From the NCBI GenBank assembly GCA_963277665.1, contig OY728137.1:1173748670-1173812669 (forward strand): a DNA stretch of 64,000 nt, in the 5' to 3' direction. Below are positions 9,592-21,300 of the stretch, one piece after another (the first letter of the stretch is position 1; each line of letters starts with the position of its first letter). The position numbers and the translations under genes are program-made. Below the pieces are notes generated by a model that was given only the letters and a program-made list of their open reading frames with translations, made no database searches and was not told the origin of the DNA. The DNA comes from Viscum album. Taxonomy: Eukaryota; Streptophyta; Magnoliopsida; Santalales; Viscaceae.

Positions 9592-12072
9592 AATTAGAGA
9601 AAACCCTTCCCAAGAAATTGCTAGGAGAAGTAGTTCAATAGATATATATATATATACACATATATATATGTTTATGATAATTATTTGAAAGATTATATTG
9701 ATTCTTACACTCTATTTCTTATATCCATGGAATATAAATTATAAAAAAAACATGAGAACATAGAAAAATTCAAGATAATAGAAAATCTAGAATGGATATA
9801 TCAAGAATAATAAATTCATTATAGGTATGGAGTTTTAAAGGAATTTTTTACTAGAAATTTGATCAAATGAATTATTGTATTCACTCATGTACATAGTGTG
9901 ATTAGGTATTTCAATGATTTGGATATTTTAGGACCTTATTTAAGGATTGATCTAACTATGGATATCATTATAAAATACCTTCAAAAAAGGTTTCTATATC
10001 TCATTATAACATAAAACATGAATGGGTTTAATAAAGTTTCACCCAACCTCCTCAAAATGGTTAAGATAACTTAGTCAGACATGGGAGTTATAGGCTCTAG
10101 TGCTGTTTTAATAGTGTAAAAGGGTAATGTTTTAACCTAAAATAAGAAGAATAGAAGGTATAATTGTTAAACTCATTCACGGAAACCTATGGTAGGAGTC
10201 AATAATTAATCATAGTGTTTCTATGGAGTTGAACCTATTCATTGGAGGGTGAATTTCCCAGATTACCTAAAATATTTCAAGAAGAACCATGGAGAGTCCT
10301 CAATGGGTGTTAATGGAATATAATTCAATTTATTTATTTAAAATGATATATTATACCAACGATATATCATAAAAGTGTTTTAAATATGAACATGAGTTAA
10401 AAATGAAGAAGGATTGATGGTTAGAGCTCAAAGTATACGTTCAAGTGAGGAAGAAAAGGTTTATACAATGAGGTGTCTGATATACAGAATTTATTTAAAG
10501 CTCAATTATAATAGAGTAATAAATTTTATATTTTCATCATATTTTCATCTTATGATATAATATTTTTTATTACAAACAAATAGTTATTATCAATACATGC
10601 GATGAAGTAATTGATTCACTTACTTTATGATTTATCATGTTCTATAACTTTAATTAAAAATGAGATAAGTTTAAAATTGTTTCATCTAAGATAAAATATT
10701 TTATCTAATATATTTATTTAAATATGAGGTTAATTGTTTCCACCACCCAATAGTGGCATATTTTAATGAATAATTTTTTTCTTCAAAAAATATTTATCAA
10801 TAAAAATATAATACCTTGTAAGATATGAGAGTTAATATATTGTTTATTAATTATTAATGTAAAATGAAATGGGTTTAAATTCATAACATAAATGGGTTTG
10901 TGTTTCATAGAAGGATATTTTAGAGAAAATATAGTTTCTAAGATTATAGTGGGAGTGTGTTTGAACTTAAATATGTTCAATGTGTAACAAATAAAAGAAT
11001 AATATAGTCATATTAAAATAAAAAGTAATTTTATAACAGAATATATATTATTTTATGTTGGTAATTAAATATATTAATTTAAAAAGTTACATTTTGTTAC
11101 CAAATGATCGAAAAGTAAAATCTTAATAGAAATGTTCTAAAATGATGATAATAAACATAGAAAGTGTTTTAAGTAGAGAATAGAAATTATTAAATTTGTA
11201 ACATTTGATATTGTGAAGTAAAAGAGTTTAAATTCTATTTTAAAAGAGTTGATCAATAATAATAAAATTCCCAAGTCACAACATTATTCAAAAAATAATT
11301 ATTCATAAATTTTACTCAGTCAAAGAGTTTATTGGTGGATTTTATTCGATGGTAACATAGATATATGGTAGTAATTAAATAAAGATATAAAAAGTAAGTC
11401 CAAATCCAAAATGTATAGCGAACATAAGTCCCTTATGGTCATCTATCTTATAGGATATGATTAGATAAGTTATTATATATGGTTTTTTGTATTATTAAAT
11501 GATATTGATACTAAATAATAATGTTATTATATCTCTTTTGGGCTGGATAATAAAAATATTAATTAATTTAAATGATAATTTGCCTCTCAAATTATCACTT
11601 AAAGATACATATTACTGATGTTTATCATAACGTATTATTGATTTTTATGAATTGTTATGGTTACCATGGGTGAGAATTTTTATTGAGATATAGAATATTC
11701 TAATGATACAAAAAAATGAGTATTGTATGCTAGATAACCCAATAAGTATAGAAAATATAGTGTTATACACTATGTATTTGTTATGTTAGTGGTGAATGTT
11801 TCATATTGAATCACCGTACCCACGGATGGAAAGATACCAATCATGATAACCATCATACTTTTATACCATTCTTACACTATCCGTGAGGTTGATCTAATCA
11901 AGGGTTTCAAGGTATGTTATTTATTATTTCATACTTTGAGGCTTAACCAAGGTAGGATTCATTCTCTTGTATGTTGATTATAAAATCTAGTCCCTCAATT
12001 AAGTTAGAACAAATAAGTGTATATCCATACATAGATGACATACACATGATATTATTATTTATTTAGAGGGGG
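9592..12072. repeat. old repeat copy A, part 2
   Basis: Continuation of copy A. It aligns with about 37400-39193 of copy B; landmarks are GTGTGTTTGAACTT/GTATGTTTGGACTT with ACAAATAAAA, and GGTAACATAGATATATGGTAG/GGTCACATAGATATGTGGTAG. It is very AT-rich and no coding region is visible; the open frame at 10783-10980 has no support. An AT microsatellite is at 9641-9670. E2 interrupts it at 12078. Confidence 0.6.
9641..9670. repeat. AT microsatellite
   Basis: Alternating AT run with an ACACA interruption. Confidence 0.85.
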
Positions 12073-12077
12073 AATGT
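12073..12077. repeat. target-site duplication AATGT (left) of E2
   Basis: Perfect match to 22825-22829. Confidence 0.9.
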
Positions 12078-13537
12078 TGTAACATCCCAGGTAAATAAAT
12101 AATATTACATTCTAATGTTTATCAATATTTGTGAATAAAATGTTAATACTACTTTAAAGGGAATGCTATGCTCGATGGCATACCATATACACAACAACGA
12201 GTTTCTTTAAAATCATACGCTGCACACTAATAATATAATAATATTATAATAGTTAACCCATAGCCGTTGTAATAGAGGGAATGAATAGGAATAACTAAAA
12301 AATGATTACATATGTTTGTCAAATATTTTTACATTTATCCAATAAATATTAGAGGCTTAAAATCCAAAGGAATCCAATTTTAAGAAATAAATACTCTAAT
12401 ATTTTTAAAAAATTACTTTACCACCTTTTGATGGTGAACCTTTTTTAAACCTAAATTTTGACAATTTTATAAGCTCTATTTGTCAAAATAAAATTATTCT
12501 TTATGATTGGGATATTGAAATTTACTTTGGTTAAATTTTTGCTATGTTTCTCACAATGTTCATTCTTTTTAATGAATATTGAAAAATATTGCATTTTACA
12601 TCAAAACTACCTTTTCATCTAATTTAAATATATGGATAGATTAACTTTTTAATTGGTTTTAAAGTTTAATTAGAATATATTTTTATAATTTAATACAATA
12701 GTGGTCATTATAATTAATTTCATCTTGGAATTGGGCATAATCTAATGCCAAACCTTTCATAGATATTGTTTAAAAAAACCCACTATTTATTTTGACAACG
12801 GGAATTATTTTTAAATTAATTATTGAAATTTATGTGTTTTTAATTTGGTAAAATGGATTCCATATTTGGAATCAGAAGGTCCAAATTATGTAATTAATAC
12901 TCTTTTGTTTTTGGACTTTGTGAATAGTAACGATGGTAATTATCATTAATTGTCTTCATTAATTAGTAATCGGGTAGTTAAGGATAAAACAATAATATCA
13001 TAATAATAAAAAAATGACACCAACATGTGTCCTAATACTACTTTTTGTGTCATGGCCGACCATGGTATGCCTTGTTCCAAACTTGGGGACCCCATGGAAT
13101 CACTTTTGTGTGATAATGGCTTTTTATCGTTTTATTTTTTTAAAGAAAGTAAATATAACAAAGAATGTATCACCTGAGTAAATTTTTTTTTAATTTTTTC
13201 TACATAAATGATCTCTTGGACTATAAATATTCATTGTAAATCTAAAAATATTTCCTAAATCATAGTATTTTTTATTATTTTTAGACATTAAATAAATTAA
13301 ATCATATTGAGACCATGATGATGCAGCGATTACCTCATTATTTAATGATTTAAATAAAATGAAACGATAATGTAAAATCTAAGACCTACACATGTAAAAA
13401 ACCTATTGGATGGGTGGATTTATAACTTTTATCACCTTATCCTCTAAATACATCAATGCAGGACCTTTAAAATCCGAAACTCATTTGAAAATAAAGTAAC
13501 ATTTTATACCTTTCCAAGACAGCCCCTCCTCTCCTCT

Positions 13538-13544
13538 TATAAAA
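13538..13544 (+). promoter_or_regulatory. TATA box, E2 5' LTR
   Basis: TATAAAA followed by a C-rich stretch (GGCCCCCACC), conserved in the 3' LTR at 19765-19771. Transcription is expected to start about 30 bases downstream. Confidence 0.7.
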
Positions 13545-13714
13545 GGCCCCCACCTCTACCTCCTTACCCACACCTCTCAAGACTTTGGCTCGGCCAAGAT
13601 CTGCTCATTTTGTCTCTCCACATCCCTCTCTTCATCCTAGAATCATTACCATCGGCAGAAAGCTCTTCAAGAAACCTTTTTGGTTCAAACTAAGAGGTGT
13701 TACCCGATTCAAAG

Positions 13715-13716
13715 GT
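13715..13716 (+). other. predicted leader splice donor, E2
   Basis: Context CGATTCAAAG then GTAAAGTC, a good plant donor, also intact at 19942 in the 3' LTR. Paired with the acceptor at 16822-16823 it would remove the LTR stem-loops, the U5 end and the PBS, and bring the leader next to the gag ATG at 16827. Confidence 0.55.
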
Positions 13717-13888
13717 AAAGTCTTCTCTAATGCTCTTTTGTTTTATTTTGATTCTCCAACCCCAATAAACACTTTTTATACATTTCTTTTGTAACAAAAA
13801 AAATATCTTCTATATACTAGGATGTTGTTATAATAAGGATTCAAGCTACACTTACACACACCTACATCTAATGGTTAAAGAGCATACT

Positions 13889-13923
13889 GTTTCCGTGGAT
13901 GGCGAATTTCTGCCTCACGAAAC
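13889..13923 (+). other. leader hairpin 1, E2 5' LTR
   Basis: GTTTCCGTG (13889-13897) pairs with CACGAAAC (13916-13923) with one bulged C. The 18-base loop starts GATGGCGAATTTC. The whole block is identical in the 3' LTR (20117-20151), although neighbouring sequence has diverged. Confidence 0.6.
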
Positions 13924-14092
13924 GATGATTGTTCAATATTCTTCTAACAACTTAAAATGTGGCCATTAATATGTCACTATATTTATATATGATATATAAT
14001 ATGTTTATTTTTTTCTTAATCTTCTGTATTTTTCATTTATTTCATACCTTTATGGTTTCCATTATGGGTAAACGTGATATCTTCATTTTAGG

Positions 14093-14120
14093 AAGTGCAG
14101 ACTACTGCCCCCTCAAAATG
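14093..14120 (+). other. leader loop motif 2, E2 5' LTR
   Basis: GTGCAGACTACTGCCCCCTC here, GTGCGGACTACCGCCCCCTC in the 3' LTR. Flanking CATTTT and AAAATG can pair. It is homologous to E1 4044-4075. Confidence 0.5.
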
Positions 14121-14165
14121 ATTTGATTCGTTAATGCCTTATATGGGACATATAAAGGATAGATT

Positions 14166-14220
14166 TAATGATATTATAAATTATATTATACTGGAATTAT
14201 AATATATCTTTATATCATTA
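14166..14220 (+). other. AT-rich long hairpin upstream of the conserved stem-loop
   Basis: TAATGATA and TATCATTA form the base, and most of the roughly 24-base arms between them can pair around a CTGGAA loop. The 3' LTR has the same structure (20391-20450 region). Confidence 0.6.
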
Positions 14221-14248
14221 TTATCTCACTCCATTAAGTAAGAAATAG

Positions 14249-14311
14249 AAATGAAAGTAGCGTTCATGCGTACGTACGACCTACCGTCTCCATGAACGAT
14301 GAATTTCATTT
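14249..14311 (+). other. conserved compound stem-loop, E2 5' LTR
   Basis: Base stem AAATGAAA (14249-14256) with TTTCATTT (14304-14311). Apical stem CGTTCATG (14261-14268) with CATGAACG (14291-14298), perfect. The 22-base loop (14269-14290) begins with the palindrome CGTACGTACG and ends CTACCGTCTC. The 3' LTR copy is at 20489-20526 with one arm base changed (CATCAACG). Confidence 0.85.
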
Positions 14312-16596
14312 ATTTTTATCTCCAAATGTTATGGAATAGTATAAAATGAATATGTACGGGATATATATGATATTTAAATCATTAATACTATTCTGGAGAT
14401 GATTTAATTATAACTACATGGACAATCATTTTCAAACAAGTTCATTTTTGACTCATGTACCAAACATCGACAAAAATGTTTGATATGAACTCAAATTATT
14501 AACCAATTATTATAACATTGTAATATGTGATGTGAACTGAAAAATAATCTTTAAATGATTACCTTAAGCAATTATGAATTGACCAAAGTTTATTATTTAG
14601 GAATATAATGAAACGAACAAGACAAGTCAGACTTGAGGTAAGGGATCCGACCTCTCTCTTTCTTTTTAAGTACTCTCTTTTATGTCATTTCTTTTAAGAT
14701 ATTGTTTCTTATGTTTGGGGATGTTATTTTATATTAATCATACTGTAATTTTTATGTTCATATTATGAGTGAACCTATTTGATCTCATAAATCCATTTTT
14801 GGATGTTTTAAGTGGCGCCGTTAGGCTGCCGAGTTTTCGTAAGGGGTTGTTCATCTCACTTTTATTCCCGTGAGATTTATACTACATTTTCAACCATTTA
14901 CTTTGAGTGGTGTATGTACTGACCATTATTCTACTCTTTGTGTAATATACTTTCGTTTATGGGTATTTACATCAATGTTGTATAGTCCTTCTTTCATGGG
15001 GTGTACCTTTCGAAAGTTACCCAAATCGGTAAGGGAACCTTTCACACTCCACTTTTTAAAAGACTTATTTTGTTATGTCTTTTAATTTACATATTTTTAT
15101 GTTGGGATATGTTATTATATATCTTTATTGATGTAAATTTTATGTCCAAGTGATGAGATACCATTTTCCCTCCCATCAACTAATTTTATAAATTTTAAGG
15201 TCATGTCGTTAGACTGTCGAATGTTTCCAAGGGAACTTCTGAACGCAATTTCGATTTCTTTGGGTTCAACATGTAGTTACTGAATATGTCATATTTTGAA
15301 TAAGTGTGAATGACATTTGATTTATTTACACTTAATATCCACTTATATTGGGTTTATTTATATTTGTCACACATAATTATGAGATTGATTTATCCTTAAT
15401 TTAAGGATACCTTCTTTATAAGGGATTTCATCTCATTTTACATTTCTATTCAGACTCCATTGTTGTTATGCACCAATTCACTCTTATATGGTGTATATAC
15501 TGTCCTTTGGAAAATTATATCAGGAATCCATTTATTCTCATGATATTATAAAGTTCTGATTAAATGTTATTCCTCAATTATTGTATTCAAGTGTCTCTCA
15601 TTTTGTTAAAAACCCTATAACTAAAATATCATTTAAAATGTTTTAATGACTTATTCTTATAAATATTTCTAATTAATATCCATGTTTTAAAAATGGTTTC
15701 AAGGATTTATTTATATGGATATTAATGGATTAAAATGTTAGAATACTCAAAGTTGTATGGGACACTTTGATTCAAAAATCTCTTTATTAAATGTTTTAAA
15801 TGGTTTTGAAAATGGTTTTTAGAATGGATTCATTATTTCAATATCTTAAAATGTTATATTGTTATTGCAATGTAAGAATGTTACCTTTCCTTTATGCTTA
15901 CGTTATGTGCTATGATTATGTTATGGTTCTTGGGCATTTGTTATGAAGACGGGTGGTTCCGTGATAAACTAAGGGCGGGTGAGCCTGATATAGCTCTCCA
16001 ATGCATTGGGTAACATGAAGGAGTTAAAAGATAAGGTTTCTCTGAAGAGATTTAGGGAATATACTGTGATGGGTATTCCAAATGTAACCATGAGAGTTAC
16101 TCCCTACGTAAGAATGTTATGAATTCCTCAAGTAACCTTTATGTCTTATTATTTCTATGAGTTATTCATAAATCTTATGATTTCATGAGGTATGTTAACA
16201 TGCTTATGTTTTATGAGTATTGTATGATTTCACTGATTCTTATGTATAAATGGAATAATGTTTTCTTTCCATATTGTTATAACCCTTACTGATATTTTTA
16301 TGCTCATCCCAAGTTTTTTTGAAATGCATTTCACAGGACATAAAGTTGAATAGGGTCAAGGATGGGATCAAGGAAATGTCAGGCTGTCTAAAACAAGGAA
16401 CTAGACATGACTCTTTTGTTCAAGAGTTTTTATTTTGTGAAAAAAATGGAAGCTGAGTAGATGTGTCTACTTTGTAATCTTTGAGGTGTAATAGTTATGT
16501 CCTAATTCTCTAAAACTCTAAACCTGAAAAGATCCTCAATGTGAATTATTCATTTAATTCAATAATAAGTAATGTTTAAGGATGAGTCCTTATAGT

Positions 16597-16607
16597 TGGT
16601 ATCAGAG
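16597..16607 (+). other. E2 primer-binding site
   Basis: TGGTATCAGAG is an exact match to the complement of the initiator-methionine tRNA 3' end (11 bases), two bases after the LTR. Confidence 0.92.
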
Positions 16608-17223
16608 GTAGGTTTACATAACTTTAGAGGTTAGAGTGTTGTTTTAGCATAAGTGACAAGTTGTGTATGACCACAATGGTTATTATATTGGATAGAGTCA
16701 TTTTTATTTTTGAAGGTTGGAATGAGTTTGAGATAACTTGGATAAGTATATCTTAGTTTTTATCTTCCACTTTAGTACATGATGATTTTGTTGATATAAT
16801 CACACTGACCTTTTTGTTTTTAGTAAATGGATGAATCTAGAAGGCACTAAAGTGACAATGGGTTTGAAGGAAACTGTGGTGGTTCTCTGATTAAGAGACT
16901 CGATGAAATGGGGGATTCAATGAGAAATCTCATGGTTATTCTAAACCAACTATCAGGAGTCATGATCAACCACTTGAACCTTGGTGAGTTCTATAATGCC
17001 TCTTGTACGAGAGAACCAACTCGATGTGGAAGTACATGTGATATTTATAAAGGTAACCATTAGGGTTTATATGATCCTTACATTTGAGGTAATTATGGGT
17101 TACTATATGTTATGATGGAAGATGAAAGGCATGAGGTAAAATTGAGGTTAAAATATATTATGGTTATTTTTGAAGATTTTATCACCTTTTAGGGGGATGT
17201 TTTAAGAATTATATAGTTTTGGG

Positions 17224-17335
17224 AAAAGGACAACACGCAGACCGTGTGACAACCCGTCGCGTCGGACGAAGCTGCGAGAATCGAACCCACAACCAAAGTG
17301 CAACTGGTATTTATCACCTACCACTGGACTACGTG
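17224..17335 (-). repeat. tRNA-related SINE-like segment in E2
   Basis: On the minus strand the A-box TAGTCCAGTGG (plus 17321-17331) and the B-box GGTTCGATTCT (plus 17277-17287) fit RNA polymerase III promoter consensus. The 3' part contains GGGTTGTCAC and ends TGTTGTCCTTTT. It is clearly more GC-rich than its surroundings. A diverged relative is at 880-995 in E1, at a similar distance from the PBS and in the same antisense orientation. An intact tRNA is unlikely because the arms do not fold as a normal cloverleaf and no acceptor stem is seen. Confidence 0.7.
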
Positions 17336-18286
17336 AAGTCTCTGGTTAGTTTGAATGATTCTTTTTAGTTAGATGATTTTATTAATTAAGAGTAAGTTGA
17401 TTTTGGGTTATCTATGGAAATTATTAACCTATCATGGAAGATATGTGATTAGGTTAATTACTTTTAAGTATGAGACTTTAAGAGTAACTAATGTTATTTG
17501 GAGATAAATGTTAAGGTTTATCTTGGAAGACTATGTGATTAAATCCTTCAGAGATTTGGGTTTCAGTCTTAGTTTTTATTACTTTGAATAATTTTATGGA
17601 TAAATGTTTATTGAATGGTCTTTTTTGAACTTTGGGTATTGTTTGAAATTTTTTGGAGATTAAGATTAGATTTTTTATAAACGATTATCCTTTTTGGGTA
17701 TTATCTGATCTCATACTAACCTTTTTGTTTTAGTTTTGGTTAAGGTCTAAAGACATGGGAAGTATATAGTTCTCTTTTTTGGATTAGGTTATTCTCAAGA
17801 AGTTGATTATAGTACTCTTAATGTGAAAAAGTCTTCCTAAATACTCGTCTTTTGGAGAAAATATGAGTATGATTAAGGAATCTAGTAAAAGTTGAAAGTC
17901 TACATGACAAGTAAGTATGTTTCATTATGATTCAGTTAAGCTCAAAAATATATTCATCAATTAAGAGTAACTTAAAACAAAAATGCTGTCTGTTAACTTT
18001 TCTTACTGGGGAATCAAATACCATTTAACCCATCATAAGTTTGTGATTTTCTTGTGGTTAACTTTCTCGTAGACATGTTTAATATCACTCTCCATCAGAA
18101 CATGACCCTTTTTTTTCCTCCATATCCATATTTTCATACTTGGAATCATAGTATGGGTTAACTCGGGTGACCTTTGTACTTCTCTCCCATTCTTTTAAAG
18201 TGATAGTTTTACTGACTCTTGTTCCGATGTGGGACTTTCAATGAAGTTTCCAAGCCCAATTTTGAAATTGCGAGGACATAATTCCC

Positions 18287-18301
18287 AAAATGGGGGAATG
18301 A
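18287..18301 (+). other. E2 polypurine tract
   Basis: AAAATGGGGGAATGA directly before the 3' LTR. Confidence 0.85.
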
Positions 18302-21300
18302 CGTAACATCCCAGGTAAATAAATAATATTACATTCTAATTTTTATCAATATTTGTGAATAAAATGTTAATACTACTTTAAAGGGAATGCTATGCTCGAT
18401 GGCGTACCCTATATGCAAAAATGAGTTTCTTTGAAATCTTACGCTGCACACAAATAATATAATAATATTATAATAGTTAACGCCCATCCGTTGTAATAGA
18501 GGGAATGAATAGAAATAACTACAAAATTATTAAATATGTATATAAAATATTTTTACATTTATCCAATAAATGTTAGAGGCTTAAAATCCAAATGAATCCA
18601 ATTTTAAGAAATAAATACTCTAATATTTTTAAAAGATTGTTTTACCGCCTTTTGATGGAGAACCTTTTTTAAACCTAACATTTTACAATTTTATAATCTC
18701 TATTTGTCAAAATAAACTTATTCTTTATGATTGGGATATTTAAATTTACTTTGGTTAAATTTTGGGTATGTTTCTGACAATGTTTATTCTTTATAATGAA
18801 TAGTGAAAAATATTGCATTTTACATCAAAACAGCTTTTTCATCTAATTTAGATATATGGATATACTATCTTTTTAATTGGTTTGAAAGTTTAATTAGAAT
18901 ATATTTTTACAATTTAATTCAATAGTGGTCATTAGAATTAATTTCACTTTGGAATTGGGCATAAACTATTGCCAAACTTTTCATAGATATTGTTTCAAAA
19001 AAACCCGCTATTTGTTTTGACAACGGGAATTATTTTTAAATTAATTATTGCAATTTATGTGTTTGTAATCTGGTTAAATGTATTCCATATTTGGAATCAC
19101 AAGGTCCAAATTATGTAATTAATACTCTTTTGTTTTTGGACTTTGTGAATAGTAATGACGGTAATTATCGTTAATTATCTTGATTAATTAGTAATCGGAT
19201 AGTTAAGGATAATAAAATAATATCATAATAATAAAAAAATGACACCAAGATGTGTCCTAATACTACTGGTTGTGTCATGTCTGACCATGGTATGCCTTGT
19301 GCCAAACTTGGGGACCCCATGGAATCACTTTTGTGTGATAATGACTTTTTATCTTTTTATTTTTTAAAGAATGTAAATATAACAAAGAATGTATCACCTG
19401 AGTAAAAAATTTTAATTTTGTCTACATAAATAATCTCTTTGACTATAAATAGTAATTTGAAATCTAAAAATATTTCCTAAATCATAGTATTTTTTTTTAT
19501 AATTTTTAGAAATTAAATAAATTAAATTATATATTGAGATCATGATGATGCAACGATTACCTCATTATTTAACGATTTAAATAAAATGAAAAGATAATGT
19601 AAAATATAGGACCTAAACATGTCAAAAACCTATTTTATGGGTTGATTTAGAACCCTTATCACTTTATCCTTGAAATAAATCAATGTGGGACCATTAAAAT
19701 CCTAAACTCATTTGAAAATAAACTAACATTTTATACCTTTCCAAGAGTGCCCCTGCTCTCCTCTTATAAAAGGCCCCCACCTCTACCTCCTTAACAACAC
19801 CTCTCAAGCCTTTTTCTCAGAAAATATCTACTTATTTTTTCTCTCCACATCCCTCTATTCATCCTATAATCCTTACATTAGACAGAAAGCTCTTCAAGAA
19901 ACCCTTTTGGTTCCAACCAAGAGGAGTTACCCGATTCAAAGGTAAAGTCTTCTCTAATGCTCTTTTGTTTTATTTTGCTTCTCCAACCCCACTAAACTCT
20001 TTTTATTCATTTCTTTTGTAACAACACCATTATCTTACATATACTAGGATTTTTTTTATAAAAAGGATTTGAGCTACACTTACACACACTTACATCTAAT
20101 GGTTAAAGAGCATACTGTTTCCGTGGATGGCGAATTTCTGCCTCACGAAACGATGATTGTTCAATAATCTTCTAAAACCTTAATAGGTGGCCATTAAGAT
20201 GTCACTATATTTATATATGATATATAATATGTTTATGGTTTCCTTAACCTTCTGTATTTTTCATTTATGTCATAGCTTTATGGTTTCCATTATGGGTAAA
20301 TGCAATATCTTCATTTTAGGATGTGCGGACTACCGCCCCCTCAAAATGATTTGATTCGTTAATGCCTTATGTGGGACATATAAAGGATAGAGATAATGAT
20401 ATTATAAATTATATTATATTGGAATTATAATATATCTTTATATCATTATGATTTCACTCCATTAAGTAAGAAATAGAAATGAAAGTAGCGTTCATGCGTA
20501 CGTACGACCTACCATCTCCATCAACGGTGCATTTTATTTATTTTTATCTAGAAATGTTATGGAATAGTATAAAATGAATATTTACTGGATATATATGATA
20601 TTTAAATCATTAATAATATTATGGATATGATTTACTTATAACTACATGGACAATCATTCTCAAACAAGTTCATTTTTGACTCATGTACCAAACATCGACA
20701 AAAACGTCTGATATGAACTCACATTATTAACCAATTATTATAACATTGTAATATGTGATATGAACTGAATAATAATATTTAAAGTAGTACCTTAAGTAAT
20801 TATAAATTTACCAATGTTTATTATTCAGGAATATAATGAAAAGAACCATACAAGTCAGACTTGATGTAAGGGATCCGACCTCTCTCTTTCTTTTTAAGTA
20901 CTCTCTTTTATGTCATTTCTTTTAATCTCATGTTTCTTATGTTTGGGGATGTTATTTTATAATACAAATACTGTAATTTTTATGTTAATATTATTAGTGA
21001 CCCTATTTGATCTCATAAATCCATTTTTGTAAGTTTTAAGTGGTGCCGTTATGCTGCCGAGTTTTTGTAAGGGGTTCTTCATCTCACTTTTATTCCCGTG
21101 AGATTTATACTACATTTTCCACCATTTACATTGAGTGGTGTATGTACTGCCCATTATTCTACTCTTTGAGTAATATAATTTCGTTTATGGGTATTTACAT
21201 CAATGATGTATAGTACTTCTTTCATGGGGTGTACGTTTCGAAAGTTACCCAAATTGGTAAGGGAACCTTTCACACTCCACTTTTTAAAAGACTTGTTTTG

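Larger units (their letters stand above)
12078..16594 (+). repeat. E2 5' LTR
   Basis: It starts TGTAACATCCC and ends GAGTCCTTATA, two bases before the PBS. In order it carries a TATA box (13538-13544), a splice donor (13715), a hairpin (13889-13923), a GACTACTG loop motif (about 14093-14120), an AT hairpin (14166-14220) and the conserved stem-loop (14249-14311). The rest has no recognised feature; frames at 13585-13794 and 14870-15085 are not supported as proteins. Confidence 0.92.
16595..18301 (+). pseudogene. E2 internal region with gag N-terminal remnant
   Basis: An ATG at 16827 follows a pyrimidine-rich tract ending in TAG (16811-16823), a plausible splice acceptor. The first about 60 codons resemble the start of a Ty3 gag leader: a short acidic/polar stretch with an early stop, then a helical segment with LIKRLDEMGDSM and VILNQLSGVM. 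The equivalent in E3 gag is the ITILGQLTQVM segment. The frame then decays. No capsid, zinc knuckle, protease, RT or integrase motif is visible. Bases 17336-18286 are AT-rich with nothing recognised except the PPT approach, where GCGAGGACATAATTCCC precedes the tract. Confidence 0.6.

Noticed and set aside
13585..13794. 69-codon open frame in the E2 5' LTR leader
   Set aside because: It runs across the predicted splice donor and is not kept in the 3' LTR.
17224..17335. functional tRNA gene on the minus strand
   Set aside because: A and B boxes are good, but no acceptor stem or proper anticodon arm can be drawn and a conserved non-tRNA 3' part follows. A SINE-like origin fits better.
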